The notes: generated by a model not told the origin, from the letters alone. Counted from the stretch's first letter, positions 1 through 10,817 are shown. The stretch: 64,000 nt of DNA from Arsenophonus sp052171895 (GCA_052171895.1 JBQMRN010000007.1:1-64000); one strand, 5' to 3'. A program made the numbers and translations.

Positions 1-491
1 TATAAAACAGCTAATGTACTTGCTTCACTTCCAAAAGACACGAAACCGAAAATCAAGTCTGAGCTGCTAGGAGGTCTGCCTAGCAGAGAGGTGTCATGCT
101 GCTAATAAAACCATTGATGTTTTGTTAGCAAGGTTTTCAGTGAAGTATCCTGCAGAGATAGAAAATCTGAAGAAAGATCAAGAAAACTGCTAGAATTCTA
201 CGGCTTTCTAATAAAGAAGTTGGCGTCAATTAATAACGACAAATCCGATTGAATTTGTTTTTTTGGGAGTGAGGCTTACGAAATTGATACGCGAAGAACT
301 GTGTTTTAAGAAAAATATCTCTTCAATGCTATTTAACCAGTTCCTGTTTGGTCAGAAAAGTACCGATTAAGGATTTAACCGCATTACTCTTGTGCTAAGC
401 AATCTCCAATTTAAGGATGGAGAACAGATTTATGAAGCATCTAATATTGGAGCATAGCCTGAACATCATACACCAAATTTGCTAATAACTT
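1..491 (+). mobile_element. IS256-family element, 3' fragment
   Basis: This is the C-terminal part of an IS256-type (mutator-like) transposase plus the right end. The broken translation reads KTANVLASLPKD, then a stretch like LKKDQEN, then TTNPIEFVF and FKDGEQIYEAS, the order seen at the end of IS256 transposases. Stops and frameshifts interrupt it. The right end (CCAAATTTGCTAATAACT) matches the right ends of the other copies here, for example those ending at 6100, 21888 and 30929. The copy runs in from outside the window and abuts thrA directly. Confidence 0.85.
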
Positions 492-1974
492 CGTTTTTCC
501 AGCGATGTTGTATAAGAGAATTTTAATTCTATTAATCACGCAATCTTCTTATAGATATAGTATTAGTTTCTATATGCATCAGGATCAATTATCAGAAGCA
601 TATAAAGCATTGAATCAAGAGTTTTATTTTAAATTAAAAGAAAGTTTGCTTGTGTAATTAGATATCATTGAGTAGATCGCTATTATTTCAGTCGTCGGTG
701 ATGATATGCTAACTTTCAAGGGGGAGATATTAGCCCGTTTTTTCTGCTTTAACACATGGCAATATTAAATATTGTTGCTATTGCACAAGGCTATTCTGAG
801 CAATTAGTTCTTACCATAATTGATAATAATATAATTACAATCGCTGTGCAGTTATGTCAATAAATGTTGTTTGATATTGATCAAAGTATCAATGTTTTTG
901 TTATTGGTGTTTGGGATCTTGGAAGTGCTCTACTTAAACAAATTTATTTGCAACAAATTTTCTTGAAAAAGAAACTGATTGATTTGCAAATTTATGCAAT
1001 TGCTAATTCTTTGGTGATGTTAATCGATATTAAAGCATTAATGCTGGATAATTTAGCAAATAGCATTATCACAATTTAAATGAATTTTTAGTTTAAGGTG
1101 ATCTCTGCTAATTACAGGATAAAGATTGTATTCTCAAGCAAGTCATCCTTGATTCTATCTCTATTCTATCTCTGATTAGTAAATAGCGAAGTACTATGGT
1201 ATTTTTACTTAAGGAGGTGTTTTATGTTATTACGTCAAATAAAAAAACCAATACAGGTAGTATTGGATTATTATCGCTAAATCTAATTAATTGCTTAGCA
1301 ATTAAAGCGTAAATTTCTGTATGAAGCTAATGTTTGTGTGATGATTTGTCCGTTATTAAAAATTTGAAGAATTTACTCAATGCCAGCGATGAATTGTTAG
1401 AGTTTAGCGATATTCTTTCTGGTTCACTTTTCTATATTTTTGGTTTATTTAATGAAGGAAAGTCTTTATCGTGCAGGTGGGACGAGACGCTATTAGCTAA
1501 AGAAAGAGGTTTTACTGAACCGAATCCTTATGATGATCTTTTTGGTATAGATGTTACACGTAAGTTATTGATCTTGGTGCGTGAAGCAGGTTATTGTCTT
1601 GAAGTTAGTGATATTGAAATTGAACCTATATTGCTAATTTCTTTTGAAGTTAGTGGTGTAACGTTAACAATTTTCCAACGATTAACACAATTAGATCAAA
1701 AATTTAAAATAAGCGTTCTCAAAGTAGCAGCGGCACAGCAGGAAAAATCTTTCCTTATATCGGGTTAATTAAGAACCGTTGTTGTCAGCTAAAATGGTAG
1801 CAGTCGATGAACACAATCCAATTTATAAAGTAAAATGGTAAAAATGTTTTAGCATTTTATACCTGTTATTATCACTTAATTCTATTAGTATTAAGAGCTT
1901 ACTGTGTGGGTAATGATGTTTACTACCAAGGGATATTTGGCAATATATTACTGGCATTAACAAGGAAAATATAG
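492..1974 (+). pseudogene. thrA: thrA pseudogene (aspartokinase I / homoserine dehydrogenase I), 5' truncated
   Basis: The intact enzyme catalyses the first and third steps from aspartate to threonine. About the last 490 of roughly 820 residues are traceable. They begin with a regulatory-domain stretch (LITQSS, SMHQDQL, ISVVGDDML, NIVAIAQGYSEQ), then the NAD-binding start of the homoserine dehydrogenase domain (MLFDIDQSINVFVIGV), then NLLNASDELLEFS and GSLFYIFG of the catalytic part (1334-1768). At least six stops or frameshifts break it. The kinase half is missing: an IS256 fragment ends exactly where the remnant starts. The terminal TAG at 1972 lies 9 bases before thrB, the normal operon spacing. 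Identification rests on remembered E. coli ThrA and is firm. Confidence 0.93.
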
Positions 1975-1983
1975 GACAATAAA

Positions 1984-2937
1984 ATAGTTAAAGTTTATGC
2001 ACTTGCATCAATAGGTAATGTCAGTGTTGGTTTGATGTATTAGCTGCGGCTCTATCTCTCAGATAGATAATAGAAAATTAGGTGATTGTGTCTCGCGGTC
2101 GTGAAGGCAGATAAGTTTTATTTTTAAAATAGCGCCTTTTTTGTTGGCAAATTGCCTCAAAAAGAATAGCCACAGAAAAATATTGTTTATCAGCAGCAGA
2201 GGTCTGGCGGCAACTGTTTTATCAAAAATTTGGCGAATCTCTCAATCTTGAAATAAGATTAAAAAATATGCCGATTAATTCTGAATTAGGTTATAGTGCC
2301 TCCTCAGTAGGAGGCAGCGCTGACAGCATTAAATAAATATAGCCAGTCGCCATTTTGATAAAAATAGCTTGTTATTAATGATTAGATAATTGGAAGGGTA
2401 TATTGCTGGTAGTATTCATTATGATAATGTTGCGCCCTATTATTTAGGGGCATCCAACTGTTCGTTGAACAAAATAATGTAATGAGTTAATCAATTCCTA
2501 TTTTTGCTGATTGGATTTTGGTGATGGCTTACCTCTGAATCAAGATTGCCACGGCAGAAGTAAGGGTGATTTTACCTAGCCATTATCAACAGAAGAATAC
2601 AATTAAGTATGGTCGATTATTAGCTGGTTTTATTCATGCCTGTCATACTTAGCAAACTAATTTAACGATTGATATGTTGCAGGATGTGATCGCTGAACTC
2701 TATCGAGTTCAAGTATTGCCCGGTTTTATAGCAAACCGCAACAAAGTAAAAATATCGGCGCAGTTGCTTCTTGTATCTCTGGTTCTGGGCCGACATTATT
2801 TGCTATTTGCTATTTCCTATGAAAAAAAGATAGCAGAAAAAGTGATGCAATGCTTAACATAATATTATCTAAAAAATACAGCAGATTTTGTGCATATGTG
2901 TCGTTTAGATCAACTTGGTGCAAGAGTGATAGATTAA
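1984..2937 (+). pseudogene. thrB: thrB pseudogene (homoserine kinase)
   Basis: Homoserine kinase phosphorylates homoserine for threonine synthesis. The whole length of the family (about 310 residues) can be followed in pieces: IVKVYALAS at the start, KNMPINSELGYSAS (remains of the GHMP-kinase ATP loop), VFIMIMLRP (from SIHYDNVAP), LQDVIAELYRVQVLPGF, and a C-terminal FVHMCRLDQLGARVID. The expected ATG is ATA at 1984-1986, and the frame is broken many times. It sits between thrA and thrC remnants in standard operon order, 2 bases before the thrC ATG. It cannot encode an active kinase. Confidence 0.93.
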
Positions 2938-2939
2938 AA

Positions 2940-3469
2940 ATGAGATTATATAATTTAAAAATTAAACTGAGTAGGTCAGTTTTTAGCAGGCAGTTAAACA
3001 AGTGCTTGGTTAAGGAGCAGGGTCTTTTTCTCGCTTGATTTACTAAAACTGAGTTATAAAGCGCTAACTAAATGGTTACAATAGAATTTTATCACCGTAG
3101 TAAGCATATATTATTAGCGCTTTATTAGCGATGAAATACCGTTTAAACAACTGATATAGAGTGGGTTAAGAATGCGTTTAATTTTCCGTTAGTTTGTTAA
3201 ATCAATAGAAGAAAATATTACTAGCCTGGAGAGTTGTATCATGATCAAATCTTAGCATTCAAAAATTTTGGTGGCCGGTTTGTTTTATGGCATAAATTCC
3301 AAGTAATCAACCTATTACTATTTTAACCGCTACTTCAATGGTAGGTAGCGTAGCGCCGGTGCACATACTTTTTATCGTTTCAAGAATATTCAGGTGATTA
3401 TTATTGATTTGAAAATAAGATCACGTCTTTAACAGGAAAAGTTATTCTGTATACAAGAGAAGAAAATAT
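2940..3469 (+). pseudogene. thrC: thrC pseudogene (threonine synthase), 3' truncated
   Basis: Threonine synthase makes threonine from phosphohomoserine. The start MRLYNLK and the following EQGLFL match the N-terminus of ThrC. Further on, LAFKNFGGRF (the PLP-lysine region) and a broken LQQEKLFCIQE are seen in shifting frames. About the first 175 of 430 residues remain. The remnant stops at 3469, where an IS1595-like element begins, and I find no thrC continuation after that element ends at about 4531. The downstream half was therefore lost, probably by a deletion linked to the insertion. Confidence 0.88.
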
Positions 3470-4531
3470 GGCTATGTTGGCAAAGGTTGTTGCTAGAATT
3501 TCTATACTATAAGAAAGGATTTTTGCTAGAAGAGAGGTTATTATAAAAAAGCAAATAATTATCCCTCAAAGAGACTCTTTCTTCACTTTCCCTGCTAATA
3601 TTAAAGCTGCATTTCATTAGTTAGCTAGTTAGATTGCTGACAATCTGTTGGATGATGTCGATTCATGCATTGAAGCAACTCATTCCGCTTTATCTTGCCT
3701 ATACTATTACAGTAAATATCTTATCTGCTGGGAATATTCATTAGGGTTACAGTGCAATATCGTTGCAAAATCCCTGATTTTAGGAAAATATTTAACAATC
3801 ATATTGGAAGTCTTCTGGCGAAAATTACATCATATGGATAAATGCTTTAGTTATTTGCATGTATGTTGCATAGCTTGACGTTACACGTGAGTTAGCGAAA
3901 CAAGTAAGGTATTAATTTAGAAACAGCGTTTAGAGCTGTCCTCACTGCTTCATTACTTCAGCTGGCGACAGATCAAGATAAATGTACTAAGTGTTATTGT
4001 TGAAGTCGACGAGATATTTTCTCATAAATTCTTCAAATAGAAGCGTTATATCCTTCATATAGGAAAGCTAGAAAACACAAAAAAGGAAGACATAAAAGGA
4101 AAGAATGAATCCGGGCGAGTCTTCCATAGCCTGAGATCAATAGTGGTCATGTGAGCGATGAGATGAGATTCTTAAAGAGTTTTATGCAGAGTATGCTTTA
4201 GCTGTTTTCTTGAGGCGAACATCGATAAAGAGTCCATCCTTTACTTGGCTGGAGCTAAATGGTATAAAACGTTTGCTAGGGAGTATGAAATTAATCACCA
4301 TCGACTAATAAGGTTGAATAATTAGAGACTTATTGATAATGAATTTCATATTCAAGATATGAAGAGTTATATCAGACGATTAAAAGGATGCCTAAGTAGA
4401 TTCCATTGTATAGGGTTGTTTTATTTACCGAATTATCTGGCTTGAGAATATTGTTTGAATCCATAAGAATTGATATACAGACGTGGCTACAAATTGCTCT
4501 GCGAGCAAAGCAATAACCTTGCCAACATAGT
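3470..4531 (+). mobile_element. IS1595-family element (ISXO2-like), inactive
   Basis: The left end GGCTATGTTGGCAAAGG and the inverted right end CCTTGCCAACATAG match the ends of the copy at 61106-62146. The broken transposase shows LSCLYYYSKYLICWEYSLGLQCN (the degenerate zinc-ribbon CPYC...H..RWG region) and a later region with LDGANGWYKSF-like and NRELIDNEFHIQDMKSYI-like pieces. Stops and frameshifts are frequent and the longest open stretch is 76 residues. It truncates thrC. No clear target duplication is visible, consistent with a later deletion beside it. Confidence 0.8.
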
Positions 4532-4677
4532 TAAAACCATTCATAATATTTTATATATATATTCTTTCTCTAAAAGAGGCAACTTTGCATTTAATGTACT
4601 TTTTTGAATATTCTGTGAAGTTAGTTACATTATTGTAATTGAATTTGAAGCTACTGTCTATTCCTCGGTTAATTAAG

Positions 4678-6100
4678 TACATATGCTCATTTCTGGTATA
4701 TTGAGTTTCGAAGATGGCGGTGTATACTGTGATTGATTTCGTGAATGGTTTCAATAACAAAAAAATGATATGCCATGAAAGTCTATCCTATATCCTATAT
4801 AAGTATCCGAAAAAACAGATACTTAGCTGTGATTTCCTTGTATGAACTCATCTGTAATGTGTTGCCAGGTAGCTGATAGCCAGCCCAGCGTTGAAGCTGA
4901 GCTAGAAGGAATGCTGCAACAACAAATGCTAAAACCTCCCCGCCTTGTCGACGGGCGGCACATTTCCGTCGTCAGTAACAGTTATTTGCTATAGCAAACT
5001 TATAATACAGACTAGTATTGGCGATTTTAAAATTAAAGTGCCTAAAATTATGGATTTCAGCAGTAACGTGATATGCTTCAACAATTTATTAGTACCGCCT
5101 TATTTTAAGCGTGTAAAAAGCGTCAAAGAGTTGTTACCATTGTTGTACCTGCGAGCCATATCTCCAGCGGAGATATACTAAGCTCTGAACGTTTCTCGCT
5201 GAAAGTACATAGTCTCTCTCCCAGTACCATCAATCAGCAAATTGAAACAGCAATTGCCTGAAGAGCACAGGCAATGGTTGTTCGCCTGATTTAAGCGATA
5301 CCGCTACCTTATTTTTTGGAATATGGCATATATATACGCCTATCAGGCGCAAGATAATCCTTTTTGCCTCCTGGTCATTATTGGCGTCAGTAAGCATGGA
5401 CGTAAGGAGCTGTGGTTGTGCTCGAAGATGCTTATTGAGCGTCAAAAGCGAACTCTGAGGGCTAAATTTCTCAATGGTCTACGAGCGCGTGCCTTAACCG
5501 TATTTCTTAGGATTGCTACTGGAGACGCTGCCCTTGCTTTTTAAAATACAATGGCAAAGATATTCCTGGACACGCAGCACCAACGCTGTTGGGTACATAA
5601 AACAGCTAATGTGCTGGTTTCACATGTAACCGAAAGTTAAGGCTGAGCTGCGCGATGGGGGTCCTGGTCTCCCTGCCTAGTACAGAGAGTTTTGATGCCG
5701 CTAATAACGCCATTGATATTTTGCTGATAAAGCTTTCAGCGAACTATCTATCCTCTGCAGCGATAAGAAGCTGGAGAAAGATCGAGAAGAATTGCTGGCA
5801 TTCTAAGACTTCCCCTCAGAGCACTTGGCGTCAATAAGAACGATAAATCCAATTGAATCAGTTTTTTTACAGTGAAGCTACTAAGAGCTGACGCGCGAAG
5901 AACTATGCTTTGAAAGAAAAACACCCACTTTCAATGCTTATTTAATTGCTATAGTTTATTTAAAAAAGCTGAAACCAGCTAAAGAGATTTTTGAGCAGCT
6001 GATCCTAGTAGTAAAAAACGTCTAATTTAAGGATGGAGAACAGACTTATGAAGCATTAGAGTGGAGCCTGATCGTCATACACTAAATTTACTAATAACTC
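4678..6100 (+). mobile_element. IS256-family element, nearly full length, inactive
   Basis: It runs from a decayed left end (ATGCTCATTTCTGGTAT) to the right end ACTAAATTTACTAATAACTC. Along the way are recognisable transposase pieces: near 5340 a degenerate YRDGKR/VAIG-type region (YQAQDNPFCLLVIIGVSKHGRKEL), then KTANVLVS at 5599 and KNDKSN. Every frame is interrupted. The length is close to the 1460-1464 bp of the best-preserved copies at 11224 and 59553. Confidence 0.82.
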
Positions 6101-6230
6101 CATGGCTGGAGTTGCGTGTCCGGGCATATCTTTGCCATTGCATTCCAAAAATAAAGGGCACCGTGGACCACCCCACTAAGCTTAGGAGATACAGTTGGCA
6201 ACGATGTGCTCTTATGCCATTGAGAAGAAG
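6101..6230 (-). mobile_element. IS256 fragment, inverted
   Basis: About 130 bases match the complement of an internal part of the IS256 element (compare 60085-60215 in the minus-strand copy). It lies directly behind the right end of the preceding plus-strand copy, so two copies once stood in opposite orientation and most of one was deleted. Confidence 0.7.
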
Positions 6231-6234
6231 CAGC

Positions 6235-7606
6235 TAAGTTTATGGTTAAGAAATTAAATAGCTCTTTAAGTGAAGAGCAAAAGTTAGCCATTTTTGCTAA
6301 ATGGAGATAGAATTGGTTTATTGGGTGTCTATTGTCAGTTAAAATTTCATCAAAGTGTGTATTCTTTGACCTAATTCACTAATTTTAGAGATAAAAACCT
6401 TAAGTTAAGCTTAATAAGCATCGTTATTTTCAATTTAATGCATTCTTTCTAAGAAGAATTTTCTTCCTTATTTGGTAAAGTGTGTGAGCCTCATTAAAAA
6501 GTAGCCTGTCGTCACACAGAATGCATTTGTACAGATCTATGCGGAAGAATCCTTTCATCAAAATGACTAACCTCTGTTTTTGGGTGGTCGTCATCTCCAG
6601 TGTCTAATACACCTTCGGTAATAAACTGCTTTGTTTATTATTCAACAAGAAACAATAATAACGTACTATCTTAATATGCTTAGCGATGGGCATAGTGAAA
6701 GTAATGTGTTGCCAGTGCAAATTGGGTAAAATATAAGCACTGCTGTGCTAATCACAGTTTGGTAGCTTGACTCAGCATGAACTGCAGCTTTTGACTTACA
6801 GCTTTTGGAGAAAAACGGCTGTTGGAATCTTCAGAAGAGGCATAGCAGTAGGGCTTGGTTTTGATGGACACCCATGGCATAAAAGTGTTGTAGGTAAGTA
6901 TTCGCTAGACAGATAGACGGGTTCACGAGTTAACACTTTCACCCTGTTTTTCAAGAAAATTATTCCAGCTGTCATCAATGCTGAAAGCAGTTTAGTTTTT
7001 TGGTATACATCTTGGTATCTGGGTAAATATTACCCTCTTGGTATCTTGCCAGAAAAATAAAAATCGTCCTTCTGTTCAAATTTGTCAGTTCTATTGGCTA
7101 AGTTATCTTTGTGTTTGTTTTATGGTAGCGAAGGAGACGTTGGATTATTCCTATTTCCTTATAGGTTATGAATTCATCATCAAGCATAGTTTCCTCATTT
7201 TCTCAATCAATGCAGTTATATTCATCGTTATCAGGCTTGTCTGGGCTGTTTGTTTGAATGCAGGGATAATCGTGACTATAGGGGAATAATAGTTATGTAT
7301 CAAAAAATTGGGAACTAAGTTGGAGGCATTGCTGTATGGCCTCTTTTTGGGTATCATGAAAAATTCAGTCGGTCTGTTATTATTAATTTCGGAAGGGGGA
7401 TCATAAAGCGGTTCGGATAAACCAGACGCTATAATACGTGAAGTCACATGTTGTTTTTCTAATTTATTTGGAGGGTTACGCTTTTTAGGAGATTTATTTT
7501 GAGCCATCTAGATGAATTTCTTAAAAATTAATATATAGCGAAATATAAAACAGTATTCTAATCATGAATATCCCAGAAGCAGTATAGCTTTATCGTTCAT
7601 ACCATA
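6235..7606 (-). mobile_element. IS91-family element, internally deleted
   Basis: The left end (GGTTAAGAAATTAAATAGC) and the next 230 bases match the ends at 22799 and 27951. The complement then shows the extreme C-terminus of an IS91-type transposase, a gap, and the N-terminal zinc-finger part (TLLCHGCPSKPSPTAMP). The region 7030-7510 carries the extra ORF also found at 24190-24660 and 29270-29510. The other end, near CGTTCATACCATAG, matches CGCTCATACCATAG at about 24772. Much of the transposase middle is missing. Confidence 0.75.
7166..7507 (-). CDS. IS91-associated open frame of unknown function (113 codons, probably decayed)
   Basis: This frame has no family I recognise. It starts with a lysine- and proline-rich stretch (MAQNKSPKKRNPPNK) and contains SGLSEPLYDPPSEINN and FFMIPKKRPYSN. 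Decayed versions lie beside the two other IS91 copies (complement of 24190-24660; plus strand 29270-29510), where LLYDLSPEMNDDRLIEFFM can be read. It therefore travels with the element. It may be an accessory protein or the remains of a cargo gene. This is the longest open version in the window, but its neighbour transposase is dead. Confidence 0.4.
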   Translation of the reverse strand: MAQNKSPKKRNPPNKLEKQHVTSRIIASGLSEPLYDPPSEINNNRPTEFFMIPKKRPYSNASNLVPNFLIHNYYSPIVTIIPAFKQTAQTSLITMNITALIEKMRKLCLMMNS

Positions 7607-7739
7607 GTGTGTGCTATTTTCCATGACAGGAGTGTATATGCCATCGTTGGCCTAAAAATAATGTAGTGCGTATCATTAAATTATGGAGCAAGCGCAGTGC
7701 CTGTATTTTCTAGCTATTATTATTTTAATTTAGTGAGGG

Positions 7740-8308
7740 TAGTGGTATTCCAAGAGAGACCATATGCTCTCACTGAGAAGCTCTCCTTAATGAGTTTCTC
7801 AGTGAAAATTACCGGTGAGAGAGATGCCTAGTAGCTATGCTATGATAGCAACTTTTCGATGTTTTTTGCACGCTTCAGTTAAGGTGATAGCAACGAGCTG
7901 TTGAAGCATATTCCGTTGCCGATTGGTATATCCCCTCTGGGGGGACCCTTAGGCACTTTACTCTCAATATTGCTAATACCTGTCTGTATAGTATATTTTG
8001 GCAAATAATAACCATTACGGACGACGGCGCAACATGACGGCTGCGAGAATGCAGTATGTTCAGGATGTTATTGCAGCATGACTTTGTGCTCATGCCTCAA
8101 AGGCGGTGGCTATCAGATGCTTGGCAGGATTACTACGGATGAGTTTATACAAGGGAACAGATGTGATATCTAGTTTCGTGGATACTTGGTATGGTAGACT
8201 TTTCATGGTATATTATCTCTATATTATTGAAATTATTGATAAAATTAATTAGCAGGAAATACGCCAGCATCTTTAAAATCCAATACACAAGAAATGAGCC
8301 TAAACTCT
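7740..8308 (-). mobile_element. IS256 fragment, 5' part
   Basis: The complement of the left IS256 end (CACAAGAAATGAGCCTAAACTC) lies at 8287-8308. Reading leftwards it matches the first 570 bases of the element, including the degenerate N-terminal coding region. The rest of the element is missing. About 130 bases between this and the IS91 end at 7606 hold nothing I can identify. Confidence 0.75.
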
Positions 8309-8935
8309 AAGAAAATTATTTTCCATATCTATTTTTTATTTGTTGTTTATTCTTTGTTATTTATTAGGCTAGATTAATTATATTTTTGTAATTTAGAGTA
8401 TTAAGTTGTGATGGACATCATATTAATTAGTTTTCAGATTAATATTCGATCAAATTTGTATTATATATTTCGATGAAAATTAGTTTTATATTTTATTTAA
8501 TTTCTATTAAATCATTATTTTCTATATGTTTTGGAAAATATTAAGTTGATTTTTTATTTTCTATGCCCTCCTGCGAGGGAGTGATTTCATTTATGGCAAT
8601 GAAGTAAAATAGACAATAAAGTAAAAATTACTCATCTAATTATTAATGACTTAACAAGATTATTCTGAATTAGATTTATTAGTCATTTACTTGCTAGTAA
8701 ATTTATTTGCTAAATTTATCTGAGATTTAATAAGAAAACCAATCAGTTATGATTGGTTTTCTTATTAAATCTCAAGCTACGTGAAAGGATTTTTACCCCT
8801 AGACTCCCGATATCCAATGAGAGTGTACGCTGCCACAGGCTGCAATACATTCTGTCCAATATAAACTTATTTTATTATAAAATTCATTTTAGTTCAGAAT
8901 CAATATCAAGTACTACGACTGCTTGATTTTAAGCA
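8309..8935. other. AT-rich intergenic region with no recognisable gene
   Basis: About 630 bases between an IS256 fragment and the 3' end of yejM. No frame resembles a known protein. Apart from the long hairpin at 8721-8774 and a small CCCTCctgcGAGGG hairpin near 8566, it is simply AT-rich. Confidence 0.6.
8721..8774. terminator. 25-bp perfect hairpin, candidate bidirectional terminator
   Basis: A 25-base arm starting TGAGATTTAATAAG pairs perfectly with its complement around a GTTA loop. The inner stem (AACCAATCA) contains A/T runs on both sides, as expected for a factor-independent terminator read from either strand. It lies about 160 bases beyond the yejM stop codon, so it could end yejM transcription. 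A decayed mobile repeat is the alternative. Confidence 0.6.
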
Positions 8936-10684
8936 TTAATTAATATAAAAATGGGTATATTCAGCAAAAGCTCTTAATAGTTGAGTTAAATCAGGTTTTT
9001 CATCTTTTATTTTTTTACCTTTATCATCAAAGATATAAACCTTTCCATTTTGATTAATGTATAGCGTTTTATTGGTAAAGTTAATAATCAATGCTTGTTC
9101 ATCACCTGATAAAATCCAGGGTTGATTACGTTTAGGGGTAAAAAGATCTTCACCTTGAGAATAGTCTTTTGGTGAATTATCAACATACAGTAAACGTTGC
9201 ATTAAGGTGGTCATAATATCTTGATGACTGGTTAGCTTATTAATCTGTAGCGAGCTATTATTGGGCCAATATACCCATAAAGGCACCTTCATTTGTTTAA
9301 AATTAAATTTACCATTGTTACTGAGCCATTTTTTTGCTTCATGAGTCTCTGTATTGCTACTATTGTTTGCTGTAATGACGAGAACGGTATTGTTTAACAT
9401 ATTTTTTTGTTTTAACGTATCAAGTATGCGTTTAATCTCATGATCTAATTGTAATTTATTGTCACTTTGTGATTGATGATTATCAAAACCATTAAGATTA
9501 AGAAAAGAAAACCAGCGAATATGGTTTTTTATCCTATATAACCATTTAATCCATTCATCGGTAGTTCTATAATCATTACTGGCAGTATTTTCTGGTAATG
9601 AATAATCTGCCAGAATTGCATGACGGAATAATGGCGAGTTAAATCCAGCCGATGAAAACAGACCAAATTGATAGTTTTGATATTTTAATGCTTCAAGTAG
9701 GGCGGAAGGTTTTCTGCTATTAAGTATACTATCTAAATAACTAGGTGATAAACCGTAGAATAGGCTAAATAGCGCGCGTTGATTTTGAATACCTGCACTG
9801 AGATGCTGATTGAATTGTGTACTTATTGCTTTAACAGCATTTAATGCTGGCATATCTTCAGTAATATTTTGATAACTAAGATTATTAACGACAAGCAGTA
9901 ATAAATTATATTTTGGTGTTTGTTTTTTGTAGCTAAGTGGTTTAAGTGGATATTCAATAGATAGTGCTGAAGGATTGCCTTCTTGTTGTATTTTTCGTTG
10001 ATATTCCATTTTGTCAAGATAACCATAGCGTTCAAGAAATTTTCGTGCTGTCATTGGATGACATAGCGGATAATTAGCTCGTTGCATAGTTATTGGGCGA
10101 TAAAAATTTGCATCAGCCAAAATATACATTAAATGTGATGCAACAAATGCTATTATGAATATACTTACCAAGAGTTTAGTAAGTGGTTGACGGGTTAGGC
10201 TATTTAATTTTTGCCAACTCCAGGTAGCAAATAACATCTCAATTAAAAAAATAATTGGTACAGAAATAAACATCAACTCCCATTCTCGTACAATTTCACT
10301 GTTTTTAGGATTTATTAATAATTCCAATAGTAATGGCGTTAAATGGAGGTTATAGTGCGAAAAAAAAACGATATCAAAAATAAGAAAAATTAGTATGCTT
10401 GTAGCAAGAATGATGTATAGAAATCTTAGTAATCGCTCTGAACAAATAATGAAAGTGAGAGGAAAGATGATTAAAAGATAGCAGGCAAAAATAATAAAGC
10501 TAAAATGTCCAAGCCAACTGACAATAGCGTAAATGCGGCCGAATGATGTACTCGGCCAATCAAAAACAAACAGATATCGGCTACTTAATACTAAACTGAG
10601 TATTATATTAAATAACGTAAACCAATGTCCCCAGCTTATCATTTGGGAAATTTTTTTACGATAGTTTTGAGAGTTGGTTAGCAT
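8936..10684 (-). CDS. yejM: YejM/PbgA (LapC), inner membrane regulator of LPS synthesis
   Basis: Known role in E. coli: an essential inner membrane protein that senses LPS and, through LapB/FtsH, sets LpxC stability and thus lipid A output. The 582 residues match the usual 586 along their length. Five N-terminal membrane segments (about 15-190) include SWGHWFTLFNI, GHFSFIIFACYLLI and MFISVPIIFLIEMLFATWSWQKL. A periplasmic alkaline-phosphatase-like domain follows (about 245-582) with NANFYRPITMQRAN at the linker, LFYGLSPSYLDSIL and DIMTTLMQRLL. The domain looks catalytically degenerate: the usual VDGL reads VNNL, and the SHGH-type histidines near residue 465 are absent. Only a scrap of yejL remains upstream. 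The gene is intact while its flanks are ruined, which suggests selection to keep it. Confidence 0.95.
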   Translation of the reverse strand: MLTNSQNYRKKISQMISWGHWFTLFNIILSLVLSSRYLFVFDWPSTSFGRIYAIVSWLGHFSFIIFACYLLIIFPLTFIICSERLLRFLYIILATSILIFLIFDIVFFSHYNLHLTPLLLELLINPKNSEIVREWELMFISVPIIFLIEMLFATWSWQKLNSLTRQPLTKLLVSIFIIAFVASHLMYILADANFYRPITMQRANYPLCHPMTARKFLERYGYLDKMEYQRKIQQEGNPSALSIEYPLKPLSYKKQTPKYNLLLLVVNNLSYQNITEDMPALNAVKAISTQFNQHLSAGIQNQRALFSLFYGLSPSYLDSILNSRKPSALLEALKYQNYQFGLFSSAGFNSPLFRHAILADYSLPENTASNDYRTTDEWIKWLYRIKNHIRWFSFLNLNGFDNHQSQSDNKLQLDHEIKRILDTLKQKNMLNNTVLVITANNSSNTETHEAKKWLSNNGKFNFKQMKVPLWVYWPNNSSLQINKLTSHQDIMTTLMQRLLYVDNSPKDYSQGEDLFTPKRNQPWILSGDEQALIINFTNKTLYINQNGKVYIFDDKGKKIKDEKPDLTQLLRAFAEYTHFYIN

Positions 10685-10817
10685 GTAATATTTTATCTGC
10701 TAAATTAGTGAATTTTTTCTTCATTAAAGAAGCAAGTAATGCTTAAGAAAATATGCTACTAGCCGCGCTGCTAGGCTGAGTTAGCGTAGCAGTTGTAAAT
10801 TAAGTTTTTACCGTGTC

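Noticed and set aside
8309..8935. Possible CRISPR, integron attC or retron RNA around the long hairpin
   Set aside because: There is no repeat-spacer periodicity, no integrase-like or reverse-transcriptase gene nearby, and only one hairpin. A terminator explains it.
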